From contig CM032231.1 of the NCBI GenBank assembly GCA_019009955.1, positions 40,993,501-41,057,500 of the forward strand: a stretch of 64,000 nt of DNA, in the 5' to 3' direction. The position numbers and the translations under genes were made by a program. The number at the start of each line of letters is the position of its first letter. The stretch's first letter is position 1. Below are positions 11,081-22,800 of this stretch, piece after piece. The stretch comes from Riptortus pedestris (Eukaryota; Arthropoda; Insecta; Hemiptera; Alydidae). The notes beneath the pieces are model-generated. The model did not search any database. It had not been told where the DNA came from and saw only the letters and a list, made by a program, of their open reading frames with translations.

Positions 11081-11496
11081 AAAGTCCGTCACGCAAGAGC
11101 TGCGTAAACTAAGCATATTTCCCACATAAAGTTACAAAATAGAGAAATCTCCATACGAGTGCCGAACAGTTACGGAAACGGTCGAACTAGCTTTCGCCGG
11201 ACACGAATATAAGCGACCATAGCTCGTCCGTTACACTTAATAAAAAAGCAAATATCTCGGTTAATATTCAAGATAGAGAATAAATGTATATAACAATATT
11301 TATAGAAAAGTAAATTTGCAATAACATTGCTTCAATACAACTTTTCGATCCAATGTATAGTAACGGAGATATTTTGTATTTTCAAATTTCCCACCCTCTA
11401 ACCCCCCCTTCCACTGGTTCAATTTCAGCCGTTAAAGAACTTCATCTTCCTTTTTACATAAAACGATTAAATACCGAGTTTAGTGACGATTAACAG

Positions 11497-11556
<60 letters not shown>

Positions 11557-11677
11557 TTGAACGGACCACATTTTCGTCATCTCCTGGGTAGGGTCGATGG
11601 ACATTTGAAGAAATGTTTTGAAAATTGTGTCATGAGTACGACCTCAATAGCTGATTTCCCTTAAGGGAAATATGCTA
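11081..11677 (-). mobile_element. AGCAG-family element, short variant, reverse strand
   Basis: Starts AAAGTCCGTCACGCAAGAGC and continues GTAAACTAAGCA. (AT)n lies at about 11502-11552. It ends TTAAGGGAAATATGCTAA. The element is complete at both termini with modest divergence. A stretch next to the microsatellite is missing (GCGGTCGC block). Confidence 0.8.
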
Positions 11678-11944
11678 ATAAATGTTTTTATTTTTATACA
11701 TTTTTAATTGTTTGTCTTATTATTTATACTATTCTAAAGAGAAAAAAAAAAATTATTCCATCTTCTTTCCCTAAATTAGTTTTAAAACAGACATGAACTA
11801 GCCATAATTCTTTATTGCTACCAAATATGCACTATCTTTTGATTGAATAGCATTTTTAAGAATGCATATTGGTGAGCAATTGTAATGCTATGAAATAATT
11901 GTACTTTCAAACTTACCCATTTTCAATGTTTATGTGACAAAGAT

Positions 11945-12083
11945 TTATTATCATTTATTAACATCTACTTTTTGCAACTAAGGTTAATTGGGACGGGTTA
12001 TCTACAGGTTACCACCCTTTTCTAGCCAGGGTGGCACTAAGGATTTTATTTAATGAATTCCGTCACTAAATAAATTCCTTTGT
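11945..12083 (-). repeat. SINE 3' part, reverse strand
   Basis: Holds GGTTAATTGGGACGGGTTA, CTACAGGTTACCACCC, TTTTCTAGCCAGGGTG and CACTAAATAAATTCC, i.e. the SINE body without its tRNA head. It abuts the LINE tail that follows. Confidence 0.78.
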
Positions 12084-12107
12084 CGACAAAAATGTTGATA
12101 GGTTATT

Positions 12108-12688
12108 TTATATATTTGGAGCTTCGCAGCTGCGGCGATGTTTCTCAAAACAAAAGCTTTGTAACTAAAAAAAAATCAACAAAAAAAAACAAAGAACAAA
12201 ACCAAAAAGTCCGCCACGCAGGGGCTGCGTAAACTAAGCAGATTTCCCACGTGAACTTTTACAATAGAGAAATCTGCCTAATAACAACAGTAGTAGGAAG
12301 GTAACTCTAGACCTAGTCACGAGGGACGAATAGTTACGGAAACGGCCGCACTAGCTCTCGGCGGATAGTCACGAACATAGCCGACTCCTGCCGGCCAAAC
12401 ACAATACAAATGCAAATATCTCGGTTAGTATTCAAAATAGAGAATAAATGTATAGAACAATATTAGTAGTAAATGTAATTTCCAATAAGATTGATTCTAT
12501 ACAAGTTTTCGATTTGACGCATAATAACGGAGATTCAATTTTCAAAAATCCCCCCTCTAAACCCGTCTCCCCTCCCACTGGTCCGATTTCAGCCATTAAC
12601 GAACTTGATCTTTCTTTTTAGATAAAATGCTTAAATATGAAGTTTGGTAATGATCAAACAAAAATTGTGACCGCTAGAGCGTTAAGAG

Positions 12689-12744
<56 letters not shown>

Positions 12745-13095
12745 GAACGGACCTCATTTTCGAAATCTCCTGGGTCGGATCGATGGACATTTGAGAAAAA
12801 TTTTCAAAACTCGCGTCATGAGTACGACCTCAATATCTGATTTCCCTTAAGGGAAATCTGCTAAAAATCAACAAAATTATACAAAAACAGAAAAGGAAAG
12901 CAAAAACTGAAGAGAAACACAAAACAGAAAGAAAACACAAAAAGAGAAAAGGAACCAAAAGTAGGAATGGACCACAGAACAGTAGGAAAACACAAAAACA
13001 GGATAGGAACCAAAAACAGGAATGAAAAAGAAATAAAAATGGAACCCAAAATGAATGAATTTAAAACAAAAAAAGAAATAGTACACCAAAGCTTA
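12108..13095 (-). mobile_element. LINE-type 3' end with low-complexity array, split by an AGCAG insertion
   Basis: On the reverse strand this reads: an array of words such as GTTTTTGGTTCC and GTTTTTGTGTT (12870-13090), a T-rich stretch, then CATCGCCGCAGCTGCGAAG and CTCCAAATA near 12110-12140. The same order occurs on the + strand at 23642-24356. The AGCAG element at 12206-12863 interrupts it in the A/T-rich stretch before the CATCGCC motif. The motif resembles the 3' UTR end of the LINE fragment at 28811-29330. Apparent ORFs here are products of the array. Confidence 0.6.
12206..12864 (-). mobile_element. AGCAG-family element, near-consensus, reverse strand
   Basis: Starts AAAAGTCCGCCACGCAGGGG and CTGCGTAAACTAAGCAG. 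It includes the second subterminal pair GCAGATTTCCC...GAAATCTGCC, then (TA)n at about 12693-12738, and ends CCCTTAAGGGAAATCTGCTAA at 12864. Flanking host sequence is the split LINE tail, which gives an internal control for the insertion boundaries. Confidence 0.85.
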
Positions 13096-13640
13096 ATTTT
13101 GAGGAAAAGATTTGTATTTGAGATGCACCCACGGCTTGGGCCAGTTCATGGTGCAATTAAAGGTGCTCCTCGTACCTCAGTGTCAGTGATATAATTGGAC
13201 AGGATCAATTATTTATGGCTTTTATATGCTGAAGCCACTCGAGTTCTGGGGTTGCTTTTCAGAAATAAAACATTGCACAAATTCCTTACTTGGCTTTATT
13301 TCGTTAAAGTTCTAATTTCCAGTTCCACCGAATTTAATGAATAATTTCATTAAGAAAAGTAAGATTGATATCCCTTGCTACAGATGTTCACAATCTGCTC
13401 AGTATCATCATTTAACTCTAAGATGAACGTGTGTAGCGGTCTCGGCTGGAATACAATACTGCTCCGAAACCTAATACAAGTAATGTTAATTTATTATTAT
13501 TTGTCTCGCAATTAGCAAGCAATGAAGCCAATTACTTCCTTCTACGTAGCAAATAAAATGCAAGTTTCGGTCATCAGATTTCAACTGAATTATATATTTT
13601 GATTCTCCACGGCCCCATTTTGGCGTGACTTCCAAATGTG
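13096..13640. other. Unassigned sequence
   Basis: Moderately balanced composition without a recognisable gene or repeat family. Confidence 0.4.
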
Positions 13641-13689
13641 TGCACGCAGGTATTTGTCAAAACACAAAAACGACAAGTTCAGAATGTTG

Positions 13690-13860
13690 AAATTTCATGT
13701 TTGGGATTATGTATATTTGCTTTGAGAGAGAAAAAGACGTCCAATTCTTCACAAATTTTTATTTCAGCGCTAAGCGCTTTCGAAGACTATTGTCTCCATC
13801 GTCAGAGCAACTTGCATGCGTTCATTGGAAAAGACAGCAAGTGACTGGCTGGCGCGCGGG
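13690..13860 (-). mobile_element. Penelope-like terminal motif with hammerhead-like core
   Basis: Reverse strand: CTGACGA (13799-13805), a spacer forming GGAGAC/GTCTTC with loop AATA, then GAAA (13778-13781), then GCGC-TTA-GCGC (13767-13777). The order CUGANGA, stem, GAAA, stem is the hammerhead ribozyme core. Penelope-like elements are known to carry such ribozymes in their terminal repeats. Against function: there is a T bulge after the core, the residue at the cleavage position is G, and no helix I partner is visible. I treat it as a degenerate relic or a coincidence. Confidence 0.35.
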
Positions 13861-14764
13861 AGATAAACACTGCTGTGGATATGTATGTTTGCGTCTAGTT
13901 GTGCGTATCCACTTTTGAATACAATCGATTAAGGGCCAGGGAGGTTTAGGTGAAAATAAAAATATTCTGTTTTCTTCATACCTATATAAAAATACAAAGA
14001 AAAGGTATAAAACCATTATTTGTTTACCATGAAAAGATTGAATATGTTTTTGGACATTTTTCAATCTGATACATTTGAATGGAGATAGTATATCACTTGA
14101 TTGATCTGAAATATTTTATACGCAGACAAAATTGGATTGATTCTCAGAATCGTGCGTGTGATCCATAAATCGTGTCAGCATTGATTTTAATGAATGTGTC
14201 AGATCCTTTTTTTCCGCTTTGAGAGAATTCCTATAAGTAAAAGACTGGCAAGCGAATTGATTTTACTGACAGTGTTGCCAGTGAGCGAAGAGAAGCACTT
14301 GCCATCCATACTCTATATAAAATCCATAAGGGGGAGGGGGGTAGCGAAAATAACTGGATGAGAGCGTCAGCAGATGGGGCCTAACCAAACTTTGAAGGGA
14401 GGGGGGGGGGGACAACTCCCTGTCTCTACTGTTAGCTCTCATAATAAAAATACCTTCAAACGACTACATTATAGACCTCCCTCAATTTTTGTAATAAAAT
14501 ACATGGGGGCAAAAACCGAGGCCATTTAATAAATCCCTCATAAAAATAATAATAAAAAAACGTAAGTATGCATTAATATATTGCACATTCGTTCCCTATG
14601 TGATTATGAAATTATGTTTAACAATGACTTAGAATTTTTTTTTTTTTTCAAATAGATAATCAAAAGTGAACACTTGTTTGCAACAAGGGCTCTTGAATTT
14701 CCATATTCAATAATAAAATATGAACTCTTGAAGTTTTAAGAAATCTTAAAGTAGTTTGTAGCAC
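13861..14764. other. Unassigned sequence with G-runs
   Basis: No gene seen. Two G-rich runs (about 14330-14340 and 14397-14411) and a T-run at 14636-14649 stand out. A TATA-like CTCTATATAAAATCC at 14311 has no recognisable gene behind it. Confidence 0.35.
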
Positions 14765-15185
14765 ATTTTCCTTGAGGAAAATGAGCTATTCATGTTAGTA
14801 CTCATAAGAAAAGGGAAAAAATAACTCATTTTCCGGAGATCGGAAGTTTAGGAGAAGGAAAATTGAAAATGTTTCTATTATTATGAGTCGAAACAAAAAT
14901 AGTTAAAAACCCTTCTATCCCATTAAAAATGTAATTTTCTAGAATTTTTAATCTACATATATTTTTTTTCTTAAACTTAAAGCTGAACTCTTTTTCTAAA
15001 GGGAAATTCAGTTAAGCAAATAAAGTGTCTATCTATCTTCTAACGCCATATCACACCTCCAAATATGGTTTTCATTGATATTGAAATCAGCTCTTGAGGT
15101 TGTACTCATGATGTATTTTTCGTCCTTAAACTTTCATTGACCCTACCCAGGAGATGACGAAAATGAGGTAATTTCAAAATAATAA
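14765..15185 (+). mobile_element. Heavily decayed AGCAG-family relics plus LINE tail motif
   Basis: Positions 15100-15175 keep GTTGTACTCATGATG and CCTACCCAGGAGATGACG from the family's 5' part. Positions 14765-14960 resemble an older copy (ATTATTATGAGTCG). Between them, 14991-15040 carries GGGAAATTCAGTTAAGC and ends in a TCTA repeat, a LINE-like 3' end also seen at 24800. Confidence 0.5.
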
Positions 15186-16365
15186 ATAAATACTCTGAAT
15201 TTACAGTATTAAAATGTAAGAAATATACAGGTTTTCCGAAATTTGCAGGTGTCTGTTATTTATTTTTTTAATATATTTTCATGAAAACATCCGACCAGCT
15301 TCATCAGAATAGATTCGACAGTTAGGTATAAAGAACTAGAGAGAAACTTTTTAAAAAGTATTTATCTTTTTAAATTACAAATAATAAATAAAATGGCAGT
15401 ATAATAGTCTAGATCTACTTGTGGAATGAGAAGTTGTAAGAGATAATTAGACATTTTAAAGGATATTTCTGCAGATGGACAGCACAGGAGGTGTTCTGAG
15501 GACATAACTTACGACATTTTGAGATAGGCAAAAATGAAAATATTCTGATTAACTGCCTATCCAATGTCATTATGGAAGAATTACAGACAAACAACAGCTA
15601 CTTCGACAAGTGAGTAGGTCCATAATCACCTTGGGACGCTGTGTCGTGGAAAGGACTGAAGCTTAATCATGAAGCATGGCAACTGAACAACTATTTAAAA
15701 TTAAGTAAGCAATCCCTTACCTCCAAATCAGATGCACCGGGACAAGGTAATGATGTAGCGCCAAAATACCCCCGAACGGGATTCAACCTCTCTACTTATT
15801 ACGAATCTTATCCCAAAGGACACTTATTAAAACCAGTCTACGATCCCCTGCAATTTCTAATTTATTCCTAAGCGAATTTCTTTCTGTCGGCCAAGCTCCT
15901 CTTTTAATTACATCTTACTTCAAGGAACTTTTTTTCTCTCTTTAATTACTTTCTTTGCGCGTAGCGTCAAGACAGTCAACGAAGCAGTAGCAAATCTGTA
16001 TAAATACGCAATGCTCAAGAGTGTTTTTAGATTTAGGCGACCACTCTTAAGATCAAGAGATTTACAGTATCACCTTAGACAATTAAGTAGAATCCGCAAT
16101 TTGTAAGACTTCTTGGCATGGAGACGGGGAAACCGAAGAAAAACAGGGTGTTTATGCGGGTAGCAGAGCAAAGATATCGCCCTCCTTTCTGGAACACTAA
16201 ATCTCACAGACTTACATCTTTAGTCAGTTCTATTAATCTGCCTTACAATTTAAGACAATGATTCCCTTTGTATTTTACTGATTTTTAAGACTTTATAGAA
16301 TTATAGGCTTGTAAATAATTATTAATTAAATCATATTGTATTTTAACCTGCCGAGAGTCGAATCC
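15186..16365. other. Unassigned sequence
   Basis: No family is recognised. A 76-codon ORF (15641-15871) has no motif I know and no supporting splice or promoter context, so I do not call it a gene. Confidence 0.4.
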
Positions 16366-16488
<123 letters not shown>

Positions 16489-16539
16489 CCGATGAGGACT
16501 CCACTTCCTTCCCATCTAACATCAGAAGTCAATTGTAGG

Positions 16540-16668
16540 AATGTGGTTGTATGCATTTCAATTAACTTTAAAAAGGCTTTTGAAACGGTTAACCACCAGT
16601 TAGATGAAGATTGGTGCTATGAACATGGGTAAGCAAGTAATTAGATGGATAAAATCAATTATAGAAAA

Positions 16669-16671
<3 letters not shown>
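16540..16671 (+). pseudogene. LINE reverse-transcriptase fragment
   Basis: One frame reads ISINFKKAFETVNHQL (16555-16602), which matches the catalytic-core motif of non-LTR retrotransposon reverse transcriptases (consensus-like D-F-x-K-A-F-D-x-V-x-H). The first Asp of the motif is Asn here. The next frame, starting at 16619, reads MNMGKQVIRWIKSIIEN, the expected continuation of the same domain, so there is a frameshift at about 16605-16620. Only about 44 codons survive, between a (TC)n tract and a TC/AC tract at 16669-16712. Clade not assigned. Confidence 0.75.

Positions 16672-16712
<41 letters not shown>
16669..16712. repeat. (TC)n(AC)n microsatellite
   Basis: A short TC run followed by about 14 AC units, directly after the reverse-transcriptase fragment. 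Confidence 0.95.
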
Positions 16713-16713
<1 letters not shown>

Positions 16714-16914
16714 GTAATTATTAATTAATCCCTTCGTTTAAACACGAATAATTACTTTTCAGGAATACTTTTGAAAAGCACCCCTATTAAATAGCTTTAT
16801 CATATTTTAGATATGTGTTTTAAAAAGGGCAGCCCCTACTAGTAATATTTATTTTCTACCGACTTTCAAGAAGAATACCCTAATCTTCAGTGCTCTGTAT
16901 GGCACAATATAAAT

Positions 16915-17015
16915 TTTCTATATATATTGTTTGATCGGTACCAAACTTGATATTTATACGCTTCTTGCAATCATAGAGGTTATATTTGCTGACGGCTGAA
17001 ATCGAACTATAGGGA
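16915..17015 (+). mobile_element. AGCAG-family relic
   Basis: Keeps TTGTTTGATCGGTACCAAAC, TTGATATTTATACGC and GGCTGAAATCGAAC from the region right of the microsatellite. Termini are absent. Confidence 0.65.
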
Positions 17016-18060
17016 TGGAAAAGTTCAGAGGGAAGGAAAATCTAGAATTAGTTAAGATCTCTGAACTTCATGATCGTGAATACTTGCAAATTGCTTTGAC
17101 AACAATAATGTCACATTTCCCCAAAAAAGCTCCAGTACCTTATGCGTTTTATAACATATATTTCAAAAATATGAAATATTTAATAAAATATTATTATTGC
17201 TATATTTCAAATTTTATGCAAGTAACGCTAATTTTTGACGAGGTTATCTATCTAAGGCTGTCGCCTATTTCTAACCATTCCGGGACTGGGGACTTTATTT
17301 AGAATCACCGTCTAAGTATCTATTTAGACAGCGATTCTCAATGACACTGGTAGAATCATGTCTAATAATATCTGTTCTCTAAATATAAATAATAAACATA
17401 CTTTTAGTACTATAGATAGTATAGATTATAAATAAAATGAAGAAGTAGGGTTTTTGAATATACTTTACTAAATTATTCATAGTACAAGAGTTAATTATTT
17501 TGATAAATACATTTCCAAAGTAACGTAAAACGTTTTTATTCTCAATGTGTAGTAAATATGGCAATATCGTATTTATAAATGAAGTTCTCCAAAAAAATTA
17601 AACGTTATGAATAGATATATAAAACATATAGTCTGATATATTATAAAAACTCAATTTAGCACTTCAAAGCGGCTTGCTTCGAAATTTCAATAAAAAGGTT
17701 GAATTGTTTGAATAATCTTTACGGGCTTCGTCGGGTCAGAGTTTATTAAAAAAAAACTTCCAAATTGACACATTCAACTCCTTTACCAATTCGACAGTTA
17801 CTATAACTCTCTCTCATTCGGCGTCTATTAATTTAGCTAGTATTGTGAGAATGAGCTCGATTTATTTAAAGCTGGCCCAAGATGTCTTTCTTTCTTTTTT
17901 AATTGTCACACTACTAATGTCAGTTTGTATTTACGAGTGCGTGTGCGTGAGCTTGTATATGTGATTTCAAACATACATGTTTGTTTTAGCAAAACTCAAT
18001 CACATACACACACACTCCAATATTCACTAAAAATAACTTAGTCAAATATGCAATCAGTCC
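17016..18060. other. AT-rich stretch, nothing recognised
   Basis: A 95-codon ORF (17015-17302) begins at the edge of the relic above and has no recognisable domain. A small inverted word pair near 17303-17339 (AGAATCACCGTCTAAG versus TTAGACAGCGATTCTC) could form a local hairpin. Confidence 0.4.
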
Positions 18061-18420
18061 AAACCAAGGCTGAGGTCCCTAAGAAGTCTTGCCGGGCGAT
18101 CTTGAGCCTCCTCGCGGATCTGTAATTAAATTTACGGCGAGGAACAAGCCTTACACTGAATGCGCCATAAAAGGGAGCCGTAATCCGAGAAATTTACGAT
18201 GGAGGAAGCAGGTAGGCATCTCTAAGCGTTGAAATTTCCAAGATATCTCCCTAACATAACGTCCGAACCCGCTTTAGCTTGGCTTGGCTAAGTTTGAAAG
18301 CCTTGTAGCCCTAGAGAATTCTCCAAGGGCAGTGTAGGCCCTTTTGAATTTACTTCCTCTTAACTTAATCACTCACTGCTCCAAGTACAAAAGGGTCTAC
18401 CGATGGTTGTCATTTTTTGA
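18061..18420. other. GC-balanced island, possible conserved non-coding DNA
   Basis: The composition is clearly less AT-rich than the flanks and lacks simple repeats or transposon words. It contains CTGTAATTAAATTTACGGCG, with a homeodomain-type TAATTA core. No ORF of note. Calling it regulatory is inference from composition only. Confidence 0.25.
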
Positions 18421-19185
18421 CGACATTGTCTCTCCAGGGACAGAATGACTTTTTAATCCCATTTCTGAAATTAAATGCCAGAAACCCACTGTCTTAGAGA
18501 CTGAATTCAATATAAATTTTCGCGGAAGAAACAAAGCATTTGGTTCATTTCTTTATCAATAGGCAAAAACATTTCCATTTAAGAACAATATGAAATAGAA
18601 TATAATTTTCTACAGCAGTCTTTCATAAAGCCTTACACAACAATTAAATGTTTATCCAGAGCAATCATCGTGGGCGGAGAAAAGAACCATTTTATGGTCA
18701 ATAATTCGTTTCAAACAATGTTCTCGTCCAAAACTCAATTCCCTTTATTTAATAAACAAGCTTTTTAGAAATTCTAACTAAAGCGAAATTCTATTTAAAA
18801 CAATTGCAAAGTCTTGTCCCACCAAGAAAATATATTTGCTACAAACCTGCGAGTTACGTGAATAAAGGCCTTTAAAAAGTGGGTTATTAAAATGTTAAAA
18901 ATAAAGTGTTCATTTTCCACAATGATAACAATGGGATGAAATTGTATAAAATAATTATTAAACTATAGACTTAGACTTTATCATAACATTTTCTACTTTA
19001 AGATGCAGAGATATTCACCGAATCATTTTTTAACTAAAGAAAAGAAAATATTTTACCTAATGAAATTCATGAACTTTTAATTATTTGTCAATTAAATATA
19101 ACTATATATATATACATATCTTCTCTCGTGCAGGTAGCAATATGACACTCACGGCAAAATAATAAAAAGTCCGGTAACACAACAC
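18421..19185. other. AT-rich stretch, nothing recognised
   Basis: No coding, repeat or structural signal found. Confidence 0.4.
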
Positions 19186-19430
19186 CACCGTGAATATTAA
19201 GTGAATTAATACAAACGGTAATAAGAAAATTCCCGACGGAAAGCATCTGAAATGTAAACAACTATTTACTATATCTAGTAATTTATAATGAATCCGAATA
19301 ATTTTTATCTCAATCAATCAAATTTAACTAGTACAAAACCTTAAGAAGAGGGGGCGGGGGCACCAGAACATATTTGTATGTATCTCATATAATAAATGCC
19401 TCTTGAAAACAATATTTCTTATTTACATAT
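19186..19430 (-). mobile_element. AGCAG-family relic, long-variant insert
   Basis: Matches the extra block of the long variant: ACCGTGAATATTAAGTG, AAACGGTAATAAG, CATCTGAAATGTAAAC, TTTTTATCTCAATCAATC and CACCAGAACATATTTG. Neither terminus nor the TA tract is present. Confidence 0.7.
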
Positions 19431-20439
19431 ATTATACATTTACAACATTTACACGAAATTAGAGAAAGCAATGAAAAAATCCCCTGTAAAATAACAGTTA
19501 GTAGGTGGAAGAAGTGATTAGTAAATTGAGAATAAAATTAATGACCCACTTACTTTGAACGGTTTGCTACTTGTGAACGGAGTCGAATGCAATAAACTAA
19601 AGCTGAATAACAAAATCATTATCATCAAATGAAATTAACCTCTCCAATAAAAAAAAAAATGTATAAGAGCCTATAACAGATCAGTCACATTTAATGACTC
19701 ATGTCCAAAGGTTACGAGTTTCCTGCATGACGATAAAAGCATGGAAAATCCTACGCTCTTTGGTAAAAAAATTCCCATCCCACAATAATTATCAATTGAA
19801 TCAGCTCCACAATATCACATTTCCTGAAGTACAAATAACTATATTGCTAATGTATTACAAATGCATAGATTAGACGTACACTATATAATATTCTACGATC
19901 CTTCGAAATGAGTATTAAATGGAAATGAGGTCCTACTGTTACCCTACAATAATTTATGATCATCATGATATGCTTACAACTAACTCAGTCATAAATCAAT
20001 TTAGAAATATACATATATATACATACAATTCGAAGAAATTAATTCAATCATACTCAGTACATATTCAATTAGGAGATATTATTAGGGAAATTGTATTAAA
20101 CTATTAAGATAAATTTGTAAAATATGTTTCAAATAGCTCCGCCATAAATACAAATTTTATTTACCTTTAATGAGTAATATAATATATTTTATTCCTGTGA
20201 ATTTTTTTCAAAATTTAATATAATAATTGATTATTTATTTTAAAAATTACTATTATTTTAATATTTTATACCGAGAGTGAGACGTTTTAGAAATCGTCGT
20301 CAGTAAAAGAATTTATATTGCCAATGTGGGAATTGAACCCACTACTCAATATTATCAAAATTGAATTTATTGTTTACAACTAATTTAATAGCTAGAAACG
20401 TAATTGGGATATTAATTAAGTAAGTTATACTATTTTTAT
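19431..20439. other. AT-rich stretch with one B-box-like site
   Basis: Mostly featureless. At 20328-20345 the reverse strand reads AGTGGGTTCAATTCCCAC, a good Pol III B box, which may be the head of another tRNA-derived SINE. No matching body was recognised. Confidence 0.35.
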
Positions 20440-20572
20440 TAATTTATTAACTTCCATTTTGTGCCACTAAGGCTAATGTGGACGTGTTATCCTATAGGTT
20501 ACCACCCTTTTCTAGCCAGGGTGGGACTAAGGATTTCAGATAATGAGTTCGTTACTAAATACATTCACAACT
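20440..20572 (-). repeat. SINE 3' part, reverse strand
   Basis: Contains CTATAGGTTACCACCC, TTTTCTAGCCAGGGTG and TTACTAAATACATTC of the SINE body. The tRNA head is missing. Confidence 0.75.
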
Positions 20573-22708
20573 CTACCAAGGAAGATGAATACCAACAACT
20601 TTGCTTTTCTATATGATAATTCGTGTGGTCATTAAAAATATTTATGATTAAGTAGATTGCCAATAAGAGATATGGTCCTTATAATTAAACATCGTGAACC
20701 AAAATACTGTACTTTTATTTTTATAACCTAGGGCTCATTTACTGATTTCACTTCAGCTGAACAATTGAATTTTTAATTTATTATCTACTGTGTAAGGTCT
20801 TAAAGCTTTATTAAAGCTACAACGTGTTCCACCGTTTAAGTGTTTTAATTAAATTATATTATATCTCTTTCTATCTACTGCGGGACTAGGTCTTCTATAA
20901 TCAAAACATTAACCAAAGATGGTCAAAGAGCAAATTTCTTCAAGTGTCCATTGCCCCAAACAAGGAGATGACATCATTTATTTGTATTTTGGTTTATTTT
21001 GACCTTTCGTCATATAATACGTAAAGTGAAATATCGGCATTTCAACATGAACCCTTTTATCTCTAAAATACATTTAATACTTTAGAAATGTTCCAGAAAT
21101 TTTACATTGGGCTTTTTAACACTCTGTGTTTCCCTGTGTGAAAATTGTTTCTGAACCTTGTCCATTTATTATCAAACACACACGAATAAAAAAATCTAAC
21201 TTGAATAATATATAGCGCTTTTTCTGCTATGCCAAAATTGAGGATATTTCGTTGTATGAAATTATTACCCTAAGTATAAAGTCGTTTTTTAATAGATACT
21301 TGATTCTGTTGAAAACAAGTAGTTTGTTTCATTTCAAGCATTATTATACATTAGTGTTAGTCTGTTCAATATTCAGCTTGGATTTGACACCGGTTTTAGA
21401 TTTTACTTTCGAACGCTTGGAAAAACAATTTCATAAATTCAAGCCACCGATTATTTTTAAAGCTAAGCCAATGAATAACTTTCATTATAAATAATCATTT
21501 GAACCTCTTTTTTAGTTTAATTTAACAATCAGAATATAAAGTTGATTAAATTTGTATCACCTGCCTCCAAAGTTATATTTACAATGTGTGTTGTGTGCCA
21601 TCTTCTGATTATCTGTTAGCAGAAGGTTCTGCTATCTTTCCAAATTTGCAGAGCAGAAAATTAACATAGCCGGACGCTGGAATGGAGTGAGTCATTATTA
21701 AGAAACAGTAAACTCCAGTTAATTATACAATCCGACCTCTTTTCTTTTTCCCCAATTTTAATTACGTTCTTCTGCAGAGAATCTGTTTAGTCACCCCACT
21801 TCTGGGCCCCACCGTATTTTCTGTTTACCCACGTTACGAAATAAATTAAATTCTTTTTTTCCGTTGTTAAAACACTTTAAGTACTGAGATTTTTATTCAC
21901 TTTAACTATAACATTACACTACTAATTTTATTACTGATAAAGCAGCTGAATTAAAAAACAAAAACCTTTACAAAAACTCGTTTAAAAAAATTAAGGGAAT
22001 TTTAAATACTAGGACAAAGATAAATATTAAATTTTTACTTTTATTTCTATCTCAAATGGTTCTTTTTTTAAACTGTTTCTTTATGCTTTTAGAAATCTAA
22101 TATCATTTTATATTGGATTCAGTCCAGAAACTGATTGGAAATTCGAGTAAGGACGAAAATTGGTTCGTGCGTTTTACAATTCAAAACATAGAAGAGATAG
22201 AGAGAGAGTTATAGATAGATATGGATAGATATTTTGATAGATTCAGTCTTAATTTTCTTTATTCCTAGCCAATTATTTATATTGACATGGAATAAGGAAA
22301 ATTTAAGAAGGCCAATGCAGATGTGTAGATAACATATTATGTTTTGATTTTTATAGTTTCCTGAAAAGGTCAAAACATAACAGATAAAGCATTTAGTTGG
22401 ATATCTTCTGATTACATTATCAGCCATAACGTGTTACTTATTTCCTACATTCTGAAACTTATTTTCCTTTCCTTAAAGGGTGTTAATATTTATGAATTCT
22501 TGAGAAATTTCATCTATTTTTAAATAATTAAGCATGTCATATTGTGACCTAGGTCTTTCAGCAGTATTTTTACCCGCTTTATTAACTTCTAAAACTAAGA
22601 AAATTTCAGGAATTTCATTTTGATGATAAACAATAATTGGTCTATACCATTTTTTATATCTCTGATAGGTTCAAAGAAATTTTCAATTTTTTTTTCTGCC
22701 TTCCTCTC

Positions 22709-22710
<2 letters not shown>
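20573..22710. other. AT-rich gap with a small AGCAG relic
   Basis: At 20931-20975 a weak match survives (AAATTTCTTCAAGTGTCC, CAAGGAGATGAC). An 80-codon ORF at 21252-21494 has no recognisable motif. The rest is AT-rich with no further signal. Confidence 0.35.
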
Positions 22711-22786
<76 letters not shown>

Positions 22787-22800
22787 CTCTCTCTCCCTCC
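22711..22800. repeat. (CT)n microsatellite
   Basis: A CT run interrupted near its end by CTTTCT, CTCGCT and CCCTCC. It produces spurious Ser-Leu and Arg-Glu ORFs on both strands. Confidence 0.97.

Noticed and set aside
12967..13194. Lys/Asn-rich ORF
   Set aside because: Product of the degenerate A-rich array on the reverse strand of a LINE tail, with no domain.
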